In this document: positions 42,966-52,665 of the stretch, piece after piece
How the letters are laid out: each line of letters starts with the position of its first letter
Numbering within the stretch: the first letter of the stretch is position 1
NCBI GenBank assembly: GCA_902547955.1
Contig: CACCPY010000002.1
Coordinates: 62,001 to 126,000 of the forward strand
Direction of reading: 5' to 3'
Origin: an uncultured Alphaproteobacteria bacterium
GTDB lineage: Bacteria > Pseudomonadota > Alphaproteobacteria > Methylaequorales > Methylaequoraceae
DNA: 64,000 bases
Translations under genes and position numbers: made by a program
The notes under the pieces: model-generated
The model's database searches: none
The model's input: the letters and a program-made list of their open reading frames with translations, nothing else
What the model was told of the DNA's origin: nothing

Positions 42966-44059
42966 TAATAATCGTTTATTATAAAGATATTTTCATCATC
43001 ACTTTTTGTTAATTTTAAATTTTTTGACTCCAAAGCTAAATTTAATCTTTCAACACTAAAGCTACTGAAACTATTGTAAATTACGTATTCTTTATTAATT
43101 TCTTTAATATTTAAATCATTTTCATTTAAAATATTTTTTAAAGTTTTTTCAATATACAATACTTTCTTAAGATCATTGGTTCTTATAAGAATATCAAACT
43201 CAAATTTGTTATCTGCCGTAGCTTCAAAATCATCAATTTTATTTTTCCACCAATTCTCCAATTCTGTTACAACTTCTTTTGCGATTAGTTCTACTGGCGA
43301 ATATTCAGAATCACCATAAGTTATTTCATTTTTTAATAAATCTATTTCTTTAAATAAAGAATTAAAAAATAATTTAGCAACAAAATTTAATTTAAATTTA
43401 TTTTTCTTACTATCAAAATCTTCTTCAAGATAAAGAATTAAACCTTTGTTTTTTTTATAAAAATCCAAAAATTGTTGAATTTTAGAATAATTCTCGCCAA
43501 TTAGATCTGTTGGTGCAATTCTAAATTTATTCAAGTGACTTTTTTTTGGAAAAAATAGTTTTAATAAACTTTGATCATCATATTCTTGGATAAGATTGTC
43601 GTACCAAAGGTTATCTTTCTCCCATAAATACAAGGTATTAAATTTCTTAAAAAGGGGAAAAACCAGATACTCCTCAGAAATTAAAACATTAATTATAATA
43701 TTATTATTTAAAAAAAAATCTTTTACTTTTTTCTTATTAAAATTTACCGATATGTTAGCAAAATATTTTACATTGTTAATTTTCTCAGATTGAATCTGAT
43801 AATCTTTAACTAAATTTGAAACCTCAATATCTTGAAATTTTTCAAATTGTAAAATATCACTAGGGGCTAAAATTTTTCTAGATAAAATATTAAATGCTTT
43901 TTGAAATGATATTTCTTTAGCATTCTCTCTGAGTTCCAATACATTTCCATTGTTTTCAAGATATATTTCGTTATCTTCTATAAGATAAATATTATCACTA
44001 GCAAAAGAGTTTGCAGTATTGGCAAAAATAGTGAATATGACAATTATAAATTTTAACAA
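42965..44059 (-). CDS. Exported DUF2066-family protein
   Basis: A 364-residue protein with a signal peptide (to about residue 20, S-F-A-S-D), then a DUF2066-like region: R-E-N-A-K-E-I-S-F-Q-K-A-F-N-I-L-S-R-K-I, Y-Q-I-Q-S-E-K, then Y-F-A-N-I-S-V-N-F-N-K. The rest is divergent and very lysine/isoleucine/asparagine rich. The family is found upstream of hda-like genes in alphaproteobacteria and in gammaproteobacteria; its molecular role is unknown. I rely partly on gene order. Confidence 0.75.
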   Translation of the reverse strand: MLKFIIVIFTIFANTANSFASDNIYLIEDNEIYLENNGNVLELRENAKEISFQKAFNILSRKILAPSDILQFEKFQDIEVSNLVKDYQIQSEKINNVKYFANISVNFNKKKVKDFFLNNNIIINVLISEEYLVFPLFKKFNTLYLWEKDNLWYDNLIQEYDDQSLLKLFFPKKSHLNKFRIAPTDLIGENYSKIQQFLDFYKKNKGLILYLEEDFDSKKNKFKLNFVAKLFFNSLFKEIDLLKNEITYGDSEYSPVELIAKEVVTELENWWKNKIDDFEATADNKFEFDILIRTNDLKKVLYIEKTLKNILNENDLNIKEINKEYVIYNSFSSFSVERLNLALESKNLKLTKSDDENIFIINDY

Positions 44060-44138
44060 GGTATTATTTTATTTTTATTAACACTAAAAGTTTATATCAT
44101 TAATTTTTAAAAAACATCAAACAAAATGGAGACGGATT

Positions 44139-45200
44139 ATTTCAACTTATAAATCATCAGGCGTAGATACAAAAAAAACTTCTCTTTTGGTAAAAAAATT
44201 AGAATCAATTACAAGAAAAAACACAAGGAAAGAAATTATAAATAATCCAGGAGGTTTTTCATCAATGTTTGACTTAAAAAAGTTAAATTATATTGACCCA
44301 ATTCTATTAAGTTGCACAGATGGTGTAGGTACAAAACTTAAACTTGCAATTGATCACAAAAATCTAAATTCTCTCGGTTTTGATTTAGTAGCTATGTGTG
44401 TAAATGACCTTCTTGCAAACGGTGGAGAACCACTTTTTTTTTTGGACTACATCGCTTCCTCAAAAATTAAAAATAATCAATTCTTACAATTAATTACCAG
44501 TATTAATTTAGCTTGCAAAGAAGCTGGTTGCTCTCTTGTAGGAGGGGAAACTGCTGAAATGCCAGGGTTATATAAAAAAGATGAATTTGACTTAGCCGGT
44601 TTTTCCGTAGGTGTGGTCGAAAGAAAAAATATTTTAAAAAAAGAAAATGTTACAGAAAATTCTATTCTTATAGGACTTGAGTCCAGCGGTTTTCACTCTA
44701 ACGGGTATTCTCTTATCAGAAAAATTATAAAAGAAAAGAAAGTTTCATTAAAAACTAAAACACCTTATAAATCTTCAAAACGTAATTTAGGTGATGATTT
44801 AATTGAACCGACAAAAATATATGTAAAATATGTTTTACCTCTAATAAAAAAAAAGAAAATTTCAGCTATTGCACACATTACAGGAGGAGGGATTTTTGAA
44901 AATTTAGAAAGAATTGTTCCTAAAAATTTTTTTGCTGAGATTAATACTGAAAAATTTTTTATTCCTGAAAAATTTTTGTGGTTTAAAGAGGTTGGACAAA
45001 TTAATTCAATCGAAATGCTTAAAACCTTTAATTGTGGAATTGGATTAATCTTAGCTACAAATGCAAATGAATCAAAAAAAGTCATAGATTTTTTAAAAAT
45101 AAAAGGTATTAATGCGTATATCATTGGTAAGATTTCAAAAAAGAAAAAACAACAACAATCAGTTTTTATAAAAAAATTTGGACAATGGGACTTAATTTAG
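44139..45200 (+). CDS. purM: Phosphoribosylaminoimidazole synthetase PurM, apparent ATT start
   Basis: The frame encodes all PurM motifs: Y-K-S-S-G-V-D at the N-terminus, S-C-T-D-G-V-G-T-K, M-C-V-N-D-L-L-A-N-G-G-E-P-L-F-F-L-D-Y and V-G-G-E-T-A-E-M-P. It makes aminoimidazole ribotide in purine synthesis. No ATG, GTG or TTG starts the conserved N-terminus: the only usual-type codon is a TTG at 44187, inside the domain after Y-K-S-S-G-V-D. A GGAG at 44128-44131 lies 7 bases before an ATT at 44139 (4 before another at 44136), so I suggest an ATT start. A sequence error or an upstream frame (ATG at 44125, stopping at 44151) is the alternative. Confidence 0.88.
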   Translation: MSTYKSSGVDTKKTSLLVKKLESITRKNTRKEIINNPGGFSSMFDLKKLNYIDPILLSCTDGVGTKLKLAIDHKNLNSLGFDLVAMCVNDLLANGGEPLFFLDYIASSKIKNNQFLQLITSINLACKEAGCSLVGGETAEMPGLYKKDEFDLAGFSVGVVERKNILKKENVTENSILIGLESSGFHSNGYSLIRKIIKEKKVSLKTKTPYKSSKRNLGDDLIEPTKIYVKYVLPLIKKKKISAIAHITGGGIFENLERIVPKNFFAEINTEKFFIPEKFLWFKEVGQINSIEMLKTFNCGIGLILATNANESKKVIDFLKIKGINAYIIGKISKKKKQQQSVFIKKFGQWDLI

Positions 45201-45760
45201 GGATTTTAATATCAGGAAGAGGTTCTAATATGCTAAATTTAGTCAATGCCTCTCAACGCGGACTTATCAAGTCTAAGGTAAAAATTGTTATTTCAAATAA
45301 TAAAAACTCAATTGGAATTGATAAGGCTAAAAGAAAAAATATTAAAACAAAAATCATTAACCAAAAAGATTATGAATCAAAAAAAGATTTTGAAAATGCT
45401 CTTACGAATACTTTAAAAAATCAAAACGTAGATCTTGTCTGTTTAGCAGGTTTCATGTGTATACTTAGTAAAAAATTTTTAAAGGAATGGCACAGAAAAG
45501 TGATAAATATTCATCCATCCTTACTTCCTAGTTTTAGAGGAAAAAATGCTGTTAAACAGGCTTTAGAAAATAGGGTAAAAACTGCAGGTTGTTCGGTTCA
45601 CTTTGTTGACGAAGGAATAGATACTGGCGAAATAATTAGTCAAGAAGAAGTACCAGTTTCAAGTAATGATGATGAAGAAACTCTGGGAAAAAAGATATTG
45701 AAAAAGGAGCATGTATTGTATATAAAAGTTATAAAAGAATTAGAAAGGAACTGTTTTTAA
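45185..45760 (+). CDS. purN: Phosphoribosylglycinamide formyltransferase PurN
   Basis: A 191-residue protein with I-L-I-S-G-R-G-S-N-M-L, L-A-G-F-M-C-I-L-S, I-N-I-H-P-S-L-L-P-S-F-R-G and H-F-V-D-E-G-I-D-T-G, all PurN active-site signatures. It adds the formyl group from 10-formyl-THF to GAR. Overlaps purM by 16 bases. The stop and the next start share one base (TAATG). Confidence 0.96.
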   Translation: MGLNLGILISGRGSNMLNLVNASQRGLIKSKVKIVISNNKNSIGIDKAKRKNIKTKIINQKDYESKKDFENALTNTLKNQNVDLVCLAGFMCILSKKFLKEWHRKVINIHPSLLPSFRGKNAVKQALENRVKTAGCSVHFVDEGIDTGEIISQEEVPVSSNDDEETLGKKILKKEHVLYIKVIKELERNCF

Positions 45761-45882
45761 TGGAAAAACCTAACTCAAAATCCCACGAATATTTTTTTGC
45801 CAAATTTGTCAAATTCACCATTTGGTCATGCATTATAGTAACAGTACTTTTAGCAATTTTATGGTTTTTTTTGATAAGGTAA
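45760..45882 (+). CDS. aa3-type cytochrome c oxidase subunit IV-like mini-protein (40 aa)
   Basis: A short gene directly after purN (TAATG). The product starts with a hydrophilic segment containing S-H-E-Y-F-F-A-K-F-V-K-F-T-I-W, then one membrane helix of about 18 residues. This H-E-x-x-x-x-x-F-x-K-x-T-x-W pattern plus one helix is the bacterial CoxIV family (aa3 oxidase subunit IV), a small accessory subunit in the inner membrane. Low sequence length limits certainty. It ends one base before the convergent ndk gene. Confidence 0.7.
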   Translation: MEKPNSKSHEYFFAKFVKFTIWSCIIVTVLLAILWFFLIR

Positions 45883-45883
45883 A

Positions 45884-46303
45884 TTAGGTTTTATATATCT
45901 CTCTTTCAGCAAAGAAAAAATTTATTTCTATTTTAGCATTTTCACTACTATCAGAACCATGTACAGAATTTTCTTCAACACTTAACCCGTATAATTTCCT
46001 AATTGTATCATTATCTGCATTAGCTGGATTAGTTGCACCCATCAATTTTCTGTATCTAGATACAACATCTTTGCCCATCAAAACTTGAACAACTATTGGA
46101 TAAGAGATCATGTATTCGCATAAGTCATTAAAAAATGCTCTATCTTTATGAACTCCGTAAAATCTCTTTGCATCGTCAATAGAAAGATGAATCATTTTTT
46201 GAGCAACTATTTTCATGTCATTCTTTTCTATCAATGAATTTATTTCTCCTGTTATATTTCTTTTAACTGCATCAGGTTTAATTATTGATAATGTGAGATC
46301 CAT
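45884..46303 (-). CDS. ndk: Nucleoside diphosphate kinase
   Basis: A 139-residue NDK with T-L-S-I-I-K-P-D-A-V-K-R, the H-K-D-R-A-F-F region, M-G-A-T-N-P-A and catalytic histidine in N-S-V-H-G-S-D-S. It keeps NTP pools in balance. Full length, ordinary. It is downstream of holC by 14 bases and is in the pepA-holC-ndk group common in alphaproteobacteria. Confidence 0.97.
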   Translation of the reverse strand: MDLTLSIIKPDAVKRNITGEINSLIEKNDMKIVAQKMIHLSIDDAKRFYGVHKDRAFFNDLCEYMISYPIVVQVLMGKDVVSRYRKLMGATNPANADNDTIRKLYGLSVEENSVHGSDSSENAKIEINFFFAEREIYKT

Positions 46304-46317
46304 GTTTCACTCCTTTT

Positions 46318-46791
46318 TTAATTAACTAATTTCCATTTAAAATTATCGTGTTCATAAAAAATTTTATAGTTAATTTTATTTCGAATTAATTTTTCTTTAA
46401 GATTTTTTAAAACATCTATTGTTAGAGTAGTATCTGAGAACAACATGAATCTACTAAAAAATTTAAATTTTGTTATTTTTACATTTGGAGAAACTATCAA
46501 TTTTTTAAATTTACCAAAACCCTTCATTTTCTCATAAGACCCTTTAAACAAAACTAAATTGTCTAGCTCGCTTATATTCTCATCAAAAATTTTATGTGCT
46601 ATAAAGTTATTTTTATCCTTTATCCACAGATACTTGTCGACTTCAGTTAAATCTGAATCATTTTCTAAGTTAATTAGAGAATTATCACATTCTTCTAAAA
46701 TCTTATTAGACAATCTCAATAAAATTTCTTTAAAATCTGATTTGATGAAATACAAAAAAACCTCAGGATTAATTTGAAATTTATCTTTCAT
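46318..46791 (-). CDS. holC: DNA polymerase III chi subunit-like (HolC)
   Basis: A 157-residue soluble protein with the HolC layout: L-L-R-L-S-N-K-I-L-E near 25-35, D-K-Y-L-W (about 52-56) with F-I-A-H-K-I in the place of the usual P-H, and a strand-rich middle. The chi subunit links the clamp loader with SSB. Sequence is divergent; the call leans on its place between pepA (overlap 11 bases) and ndk. Confidence 0.72.
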   Translation of the reverse strand: MKDKFQINPEVFLYFIKSDFKEILLRLSNKILEECDNSLINLENDSDLTEVDKYLWIKDKNNFIAHKIFDENISELDNLVLFKGSYEKMKGFGKFKKLIVSPNVKITKFKFFSRFMLFSDTTLTIDVLKNLKEKLIRNKINYKIFYEHDNFKWKLVN

Positions 46792-48253
46792 AATAATTTT
46801 TTATAAATTCATCTAATAGCCTCACACCAAAACCTGTTCCGCCAGGGCGGGCAAAACTTGTGCCTTTTTTTGACCACGTTACTCCTGCTATGTCTAGATG
46901 TGCCCAACTAGTCTCCCCAACAAACCTTTTTAGGAATTGAGCAGCGGTTATACTTCCCGCTCCTCTAGTACCAGTGATATTTTTCATGTCTGCAACTGGA
47001 CAATTTAATAGTTTATCAAAATCTTCATCTATTGGCAGTCTCCAAAGTAGTTCCTTTGTTTTTTTAGATGATGCATATAACTTTTCAGCTAAATCATCAT
47101 CGTTGGAAAACAATCCCCCATATCTATCACCTAGAGCCACAATGATTGCACCAGTTAAAGTTGCTAAATCAATCATGAATCTTGGGTTAAATTTTTCTTT
47201 TATATACCATAACACATCTGCAAGTACCAACCTACCCTCTGCATCAGTATTTAGGACTTCGATTGTCTGACCAGAAAGAGATTTTACAATGTCGCCAGGA
47301 CGCTGCGCGTTTCCATCAGGCATATTTTCAACCAAACCCACCGCTCCTATAACATTTACTTTAGCTTTTCTTAGACCTAGTGTGTACATTAAACCAGCTA
47401 CAACACCGGCACCTCCCATATCCCATTTCATATCCTCCATGCCTCCTGAAGGTTTAATTGAAATTCCACCGGTATCAAAAGTTACACCTTTTCCAATAAA
47501 AGCTAGAGGTTGTTTTTTTGATGCTTTATCTCCGGTCCATTTAAAAATCATTACTCTTGCTGGTCTTACGGATCCTTGAGCAACGCCAAGTAAGGCATTC
47601 ATGCCAATTGCTTTTAATTTTTTTTCGTCAAAAACTTCAATTTTTACACCTACTTTTTTTAATTTGTTACAATAACTAACAAATTTTTCTGGATAAAGCA
47701 CATTTGCTGGCTCTGAAACAAGATCTCTAGTAAGGAAAACACCTTCTAACGAATTAACTTTATTTTCTATGGTTTTTTTTTGAGAAGGATTTACTTTGTT
47801 CGCTATTTTTAAACTAGAGATTTTATGATCTTTATTTGATATGGTCTTATATTTTTCAAATCTGTAGTCTTTTAATGAAAAACCACAAACCATATCATTA
47901 ACATAGTCATTTAGTTCAAAATCATTGTCTTCACACAAAAAAATCGAAACATTATCGATTTTTTGTTTCTCAAGATATGAAAAAAGTTGACCAGAGTAAT
48001 GAAGTTTTGAAGTAGAGTCAATTTTTACCTTACATTTCGCTATTGTAAAGTAAAAAACTTTATCCTGGTTTCGATAAGATAGTGTTTTGAATGTAGAAGA
48101 AGAGTTTTTATTATCTTTGATATAATACTTAAGAACACTTATCATATCTTTGTTAAAATGACTTAACGAAGAAGTTATTTTATTTGTTTTTTCTGAAACA
48201 ATAAAAACTGGATGATCTTTTTCTGAGATTTTATTTGTAAAACTAATTTTCAT
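46781..48253 (-). CDS. pepA: Leucyl aminopeptidase (PepA)
   Basis: A 490-residue M17 peptidase. The metal-binding motifs are present in V-T-F-D-T-G-G-I-S-I-K-P and N-T-D-A-E-G-R-L-V-L-A-D, with M-K-W-D-M-G-G-A nearby. The N-terminal macro-like domain is divergent, as is usual. It cleaves N-terminal residues with two metal ions. Its 3' end overlaps holC by 11 bases. The divergent lptF gene begins 70 bases upstream of its start. Confidence 0.95.
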   Translation of the reverse strand: MKISFTNKISEKDHPVFIVSEKTNKITSSLSHFNKDMISVLKYYIKDNKNSSSTFKTLSYRNQDKVFYFTIAKCKVKIDSTSKLHYSGQLFSYLEKQKIDNVSIFLCEDNDFELNDYVNDMVCGFSLKDYRFEKYKTISNKDHKISSLKIANKVNPSQKKTIENKVNSLEGVFLTRDLVSEPANVLYPEKFVSYCNKLKKVGVKIEVFDEKKLKAIGMNALLGVAQGSVRPARVMIFKWTGDKASKKQPLAFIGKGVTFDTGGISIKPSGGMEDMKWDMGGAGVVAGLMYTLGLRKAKVNVIGAVGLVENMPDGNAQRPGDIVKSLSGQTIEVLNTDAEGRLVLADVLWYIKEKFNPRFMIDLATLTGAIIVALGDRYGGLFSNDDDLAEKLYASSKKTKELLWRLPIDEDFDKLLNCPVADMKNITGTRGAGSITAAQFLKRFVGETSWAHLDIAGVTWSKKGTSFARPGGTGFGVRLLDEFIKNYYER

Positions 48254-48322
48254 TTTGGTTTTTATATGTAGTAATGTTTATAGTAAATAATGTATATTTA
48301 TATTGTTTTTTTTTAAAATACA

Positions 48323-49417
48323 ATGAATTTAGTTGATAAGTATATTTTTAAACAACTTTTAAACAATTCTCTTCTAATACTTGTGCTTATCACTTCGGTT
48401 TTTTGTCTTGGAAAAAGTGTCCAGCTTATCGAATTAATGGTGAGCAGGGGGTTACCTGCTTCAGTTTTTTTTAAGTTGATTTTTAATTCTCTTCCACAAA
48501 TCATCCCTACTCTGTTACCTATAATTACTGGTCTTTCTATATTTTTTGTATATTCTAGAATGCAAACTGATAGGGAAATGGTTATCTTACAATCATCTGG
48601 TTTCTCAAATGTTGAATTGGTAAAACCTGTTTTTCTTTTTGGAACAATCTTAACTTTGCTAAGTTTTTTTTTTACTATTTATCAAGCTCCACTTTCTAAT
48701 AAAAATTTTAAGATACTTTTATATACTATTAAAAACGACTATTCTTCCACACTACTTCAAGCAGGGATGTTTAATACAATTGGAAAAGATTTTACAATTT
48801 TTATAAAACAAAATAATAAAGATGGTCTGCATAATATTTTTATACATGATACTCGCGACGAAAATAAGCCAACAACACTTATTGCAAAAAAAGGAAAAAT
48901 TATAAATACTGATTTGGTAACAAAAATTTTTTTAAGACAAGGTTCTCAGCACTTTCAGTCTAAAGACAAAAAATTATCAATTCTTTACTTTGATGAGTAT
49001 TTGCTCAACATTAATCAAGAAAGTGATAATAATTTCCTTACTAGATGGAAGTCGCCATCAGAACGTACTCTAGATGAATTAATGTTTCCTGATAAAAACT
49101 CTCTTGATGATATTAAAAACCTTCAAGCATTTAAAGCCGAAATAACATTAAGATTTGCAATGCCCATTAACGTGTTATCATTTAGTATTTTTCTCTTAGG
49201 TTTTATTTTAAATCTAAAATTCGATAGAGTTGAAAACATTTCAAGAACTGTAAAAATTCTTTCATTAATTGTTTTTTTACAAATTTTATCAATTATTTCA
49301 TCAAATGTTTCAATTAAATTTGAAAATATGCATTATGTAAACTTCTTTCCTTCAGTGTTCTCAATAACTTTTTCAATTTTTTTTCTATTAAAGTCCAGGA
49401 AAATTATTTATGATTAA
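48323..49417 (+). CDS. lptF: LPS export permease LptF
   Basis: A 364-residue permease of the YjgP/YjgQ family: N-terminal Y-I-F-K-Q-L-L-N-N-S-L-L, six membrane helices split 3+3, a periplasmic beta-jellyroll-like region between about 130 and 265, and M-Q-T-D-R-E-M-V-I-L-Q-S-S-G near 74-87. With LptG and LptB it extracts LPS from the inner membrane. It overlaps lptG by 8 bases. LptF and LptG are recognised by order and motif. Confidence 0.93.
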   Translation: MNLVDKYIFKQLLNNSLLILVLITSVFCLGKSVQLIELMVSRGLPASVFFKLIFNSLPQIIPTLLPIITGLSIFFVYSRMQTDREMVILQSSGFSNVELVKPVFLFGTILTLLSFFFTIYQAPLSNKNFKILLYTIKNDYSSTLLQAGMFNTIGKDFTIFIKQNNKDGLHNIFIHDTRDENKPTTLIAKKGKIINTDLVTKIFLRQGSQHFQSKDKKLSILYFDEYLLNINQESDNNFLTRWKSPSERTLDELMFPDKNSLDDIKNLQAFKAEITLRFAMPINVLSFSIFLLGFILNLKFDRVENISRTVKILSLIVFLQILSIISSNVSIKFENMHYVNFFPSVFSITFSIFFLLKSRKIIYD

Positions 49418-50504
49418 AAATCCAATTATTCTTAGATATCTTATAAAAGAAAATATTTATTCATTTCTGATTATTTTTTCATTTTCTTGTTTACTATTCA
49501 TTTCAATTGATCTTATTGAGTTAATTAGAAGAAGTTCTAGTAAAGAAATAGATTTTTTAATTTTATTAAAAATGGCAATTTTTCATATTCCAACTTTGTT
49601 TCCTTTAATTCTTCCAACGGTTTTTCTTTTAAGTTCTATGCACACTTATATGAAACTCAATAAAAATAATGAGCTTACTGTTTTGAGAGCATCAGGTTTT
49701 TCAATATGGTCGCTTATATTTCCATCAATTTTTAATGTGGTCATTATAAGCTTTTTATATTTGCTAGTTTTTAATCCAATTTTTGCTTTCATGAATATTA
49801 AATTTAAAAACTATGAAAGTATTTTTTTCAAAGGTAACGCTGGTTTATTTACAATTTCTGAGACTGGTCTTTGGCTTAGAGAAAAAAATGAAAATTTTGA
49901 GTATGTAATTAATTCTCAGCATTATTCCTTTGAAAATAAAACATTAAACAATGTAAAGATTTTTAAGTTTGATTTAAATAACAAATTTCTAGAAAGAATT
50001 GATGTTGAAAATGTTAAAATGGAAAGTGACAAACTTTGGCAACTAGAAAGTGGTTTTAGATTAAAAATTAATGAAAATCCAGAATCATTTCAAAAAAAAT
50101 ACTTAGAGATAAATTTAGATGCCAATAAAATTGAAAAAAACTTTAGACCCCCGGAAACAATCAGTTTTTGGAGTATAAATGATTATATAAAAAATCTTGA
50201 AAATTCAGGATTTTCTGCAAAAAAACATGAAGTGTATAAAAATTATTTGTATTCCTTTCCGCTTATTCTTATTTCGATGGTTCTCTTGGGTTGTATTTTA
50301 TCGGTTAAAAAGGACAGAATTAAAAAAAACTTAATTAAAATAATATATGGAATAGTTATTGGGGTTATCTTTCATTTCCTCTCTGATGTTGTAAAAACTT
50401 TCGGACAAACAGGTACACTTAATATTTTTCTTTCTGTCTGGTCAATTCCAATTATTTTTAACTTAGTTTTAGTTAGTACATTGATTCATCTTGAAGATGG
50501 TTAA
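49410..50504 (+). CDS. lptG: LPS export permease LptG
   Basis: A 364-residue partner of LptF with the same topology. The cytoplasmic coupling segment reads L-N-K-N-N-E-L-T-V-L-R-A-S-G-F-S, and the periplasmic jellyroll lies at about 130-265. It forms the LptB2FG transporter. Fully overlapping operon with lptF and lptD; no odd features apart from the strong AT bias. Confidence 0.93.
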   Translation: MIKNPIILRYLIKENIYSFLIIFSFSCLLFISIDLIELIRRSSSKEIDFLILLKMAIFHIPTLFPLILPTVFLLSSMHTYMKLNKNNELTVLRASGFSIWSLIFPSIFNVVIISFLYLLVFNPIFAFMNIKFKNYESIFFKGNAGLFTISETGLWLREKNENFEYVINSQHYSFENKTLNNVKIFKFDLNNKFLERIDVENVKMESDKLWQLESGFRLKINENPESFQKKYLEINLDANKIEKNFRPPETISFWSINDYIKNLENSGFSAKKHEVYKNYLYSFPLILISMVLLGCILSVKKDRIKKNLIKIIYGIVIGVIFHFLSDVVKTFGQTGTLNIFLSVWSIPIIFNLVLVSTLIHLEDG

Positions 50505-52665
50505 ATTTTTCATCATAGTTTTAATTTTTGTAAATTTTTCCTCCTTTTCAAATGATAAAATCGAAATAAATGCAGATCAATTTACCTACGATAAAGACAA
50601 TACAAGAATCTACGCTACGGGAAATGTTGAAATATTAGATTCCGAATTTAAACTATTGGCTGAAAAGGTTTTTGTAAATAATTCTTCAAGAGTAATTTCT
50701 GCAAGAGAAAATGTTAAAATTTTTAATATTGATGGGACAATACTCAAAGCAGAAAAAATTGTTGCAGATCAAAATTTAAATAATGCATTAATTTTAAATA
50801 ATTACTTATATATTCCTGGTAAAAAATTTAATGATAAAGAAAATTTTTTAAGAATTGCAGCAAAAAAAGTGGAGAGGAGAAACAAAACTTGGGAAAAAAT
50901 GGAGTTTGGAAAATTTACTGCATGTAAATTATGCTATAATGAAGAAAAGAAAAAATACGATCCGCCACTTATTCAATTAAAGGCAAAAAAAATAATTCAT
51001 GACAAAAAAGATTTAGACGTGAAATACTACGATGCTTTTTTTGATTTCAAGGGAAAAAGTATTTTTTATCTTCCCTATTTCTCTCATCCATCACCATTAG
51101 TAAAAAGAAAATCTGGTTTTTTAGCTCCAAGTTTTTTTCAAACGCACTTTTTTGGTTTTGGTACAGATATTCCCTATTATTATTCAATAAATGATTATCA
51201 TGATGTAACAATAATCCCGAAGTTTTCACAAAAAAAAAATCCTGCCTTATTTCTTGAACACAGAAAAAACTTTTCTGATGGAGAAATAAAAACTGAGTTT
51301 AGTGGAACAATTGAAAACCAAGAAGTGAATGAATTGAAAGAAAATAAAAAGAGAGGTCATATTAAGAGTGTTGGCTCTTTTGACCTATCACCGAACTCTT
51401 ATCTTGATTTTAAAGTTCACAGAACAACGGATAGGAATTATCTAAATACCTACAAATATAACTACAAAGATACCTTAGAATCAAATTTTAAAATTGAAAG
51501 TTTAAGGTCAAATAATTTTTATAGCTTTCAATCCTATTTGTTTCAGGATTTAAGACAACGGTTTGATAGAAAGGAAACACCTAAAGTATTACCTAGAATT
51601 TTAATTGAGTTAAATTCAGATTCTAAAAATAATAGTTTTAATTACAACACAAATATTGAATTCTCTAATATAATAAGAACTAATGGAAATGAAACAAAGA
51701 AATTATTTTTTCAACAAAAATTTGAATTTCCAAAAACTTTTGATGACGGTACTTTTTTCAAACCAGGAGTCCATTTAAATGGCGGTGTTTATAATATTGA
51801 AAAATTTCAGAATCCTAAAAATGGTAAATTTGAATTCAATAAATATAGATCAAATTTTTTTCCACAATTATTCATGGAGTTAAGTAAACCATATTACAAG
51901 AAAAACAGTGATTATATTACTATTATAACTCCAAAAATATTAGCGGTTAAATCGAATAAAAATGCTTTTTTCAGAGAAATTCCAGATGAAAGTGATATCA
52001 ACAATTTCGATTTTGATTTCATCGATTTGTTCAATGTTAATCGTATTGCAGGAAACGACAGGTTTGATTCTTCCTCCAGAATAGATTATGGATTATCTTT
52101 TTTAAAAAAGAAGATTTATAAAGATAACGATATTACACTTTTAGAAATTGGACAGAGTTATCAACTTGGACAAAACAAATATCTTGAAAATAATTCTGGT
52201 ATAAATGATAAATTCTCAGATATAGTAGTAAATTTTAGACTTGTCCCTCACGAAAGTATTAAAATAAATTCATACCTAAAAATTGATAAAAAAGACTCAA
52301 CCATTAAAACAGCATATTCTGATTTTTTAATTCATCAAAAAAAATCATTACTCTCTATTAGTAATATAAAATCTGCACCAGTGGTTAATATAAACGGAGA
52401 AAACGAAATAGATGGTAAAAATCAATTTTCTATGAGATATACCCAACAAATAGATGATTATTGGAACTTTACTAGCTTTACAACATTTGATAAAAGAAAA
52501 AAAATTAAAATGTACAATTTTGGAGCGAAGCTTAAATATGAAGATGAATGTTTTGGAGTATCTTTTTTGTGGACAAGACAGTTCACTCATAACCCTGAAG
52601 ACCCAACATCAAATAATTTTACCTTTCTATTCAGCATAAAGGAGATAATGGAGAGTGATTTATAA
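50497..52665 (+). CDS. lptD: LPS assembly outer-membrane protein LptD
   Basis: About 722 residues: signal peptide (to about 20), an OstA/LptA-like N-terminal domain (I-N-A-D-Q-F-T-Y-D-K-D-N, Y-A-T-G-N-V-E-I), the conserved F-L-P-Y-F-S-H-P-S-P-like Y-L-P-Y-F-S-H-P segment and a large beta-barrel region. LptD inserts LPS into the outer leaflet with LptE. I use the ATG at 50497; a TTG two codons upstream is possible. A C-K-L-C pair occurs near residue 145, which could form the disulfide known from E. coli, though only partly. Confidence 0.92.
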   Translation: MVKFFIIVLIFVNFSSFSNDKIEINADQFTYDKDNTRIYATGNVEILDSEFKLLAEKVFVNNSSRVISARENVKIFNIDGTILKAEKIVADQNLNNALILNNYLYIPGKKFNDKENFLRIAAKKVERRNKTWEKMEFGKFTACKLCYNEEKKKYDPPLIQLKAKKIIHDKKDLDVKYYDAFFDFKGKSIFYLPYFSHPSPLVKRKSGFLAPSFFQTHFFGFGTDIPYYYSINDYHDVTIIPKFSQKKNPALFLEHRKNFSDGEIKTEFSGTIENQEVNELKENKKRGHIKSVGSFDLSPNSYLDFKVHRTTDRNYLNTYKYNYKDTLESNFKIESLRSNNFYSFQSYLFQDLRQRFDRKETPKVLPRILIELNSDSKNNSFNYNTNIEFSNIIRTNGNETKKLFFQQKFEFPKTFDDGTFFKPGVHLNGGVYNIEKFQNPKNGKFEFNKYRSNFFPQLFMELSKPYYKKNSDYITIITPKILAVKSNKNAFFREIPDESDINNFDFDFIDLFNVNRIAGNDRFDSSSRIDYGLSFLKKKIYKDNDITLLEIGQSYQLGQNKYLENNSGINDKFSDIVVNFRLVPHESIKINSYLKIDKKDSTIKTAYSDFLIHQKKSLLSISNIKSAPVVNINGENEIDGKNQFSMRYTQQIDDYWNFTSFTTFDKRKKIKMYNFGAKLKYEDECFGVSFLWTRQFTHNPEDPTSNNFTFLFSIKEIMESDL

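Noticed and set aside
44125-44151. ATG with a GGAG just after it, opening an 8-codon frame before purM
   Set aside because: The frame stops after eight codons and is not the purM frame; kept only as an alternative explanation for the start problem.
46974-47579. Open frames on the plus strand within pepA
   Set aside because: They lie opposite the conserved peptidase core and show no family features; codon shadow.
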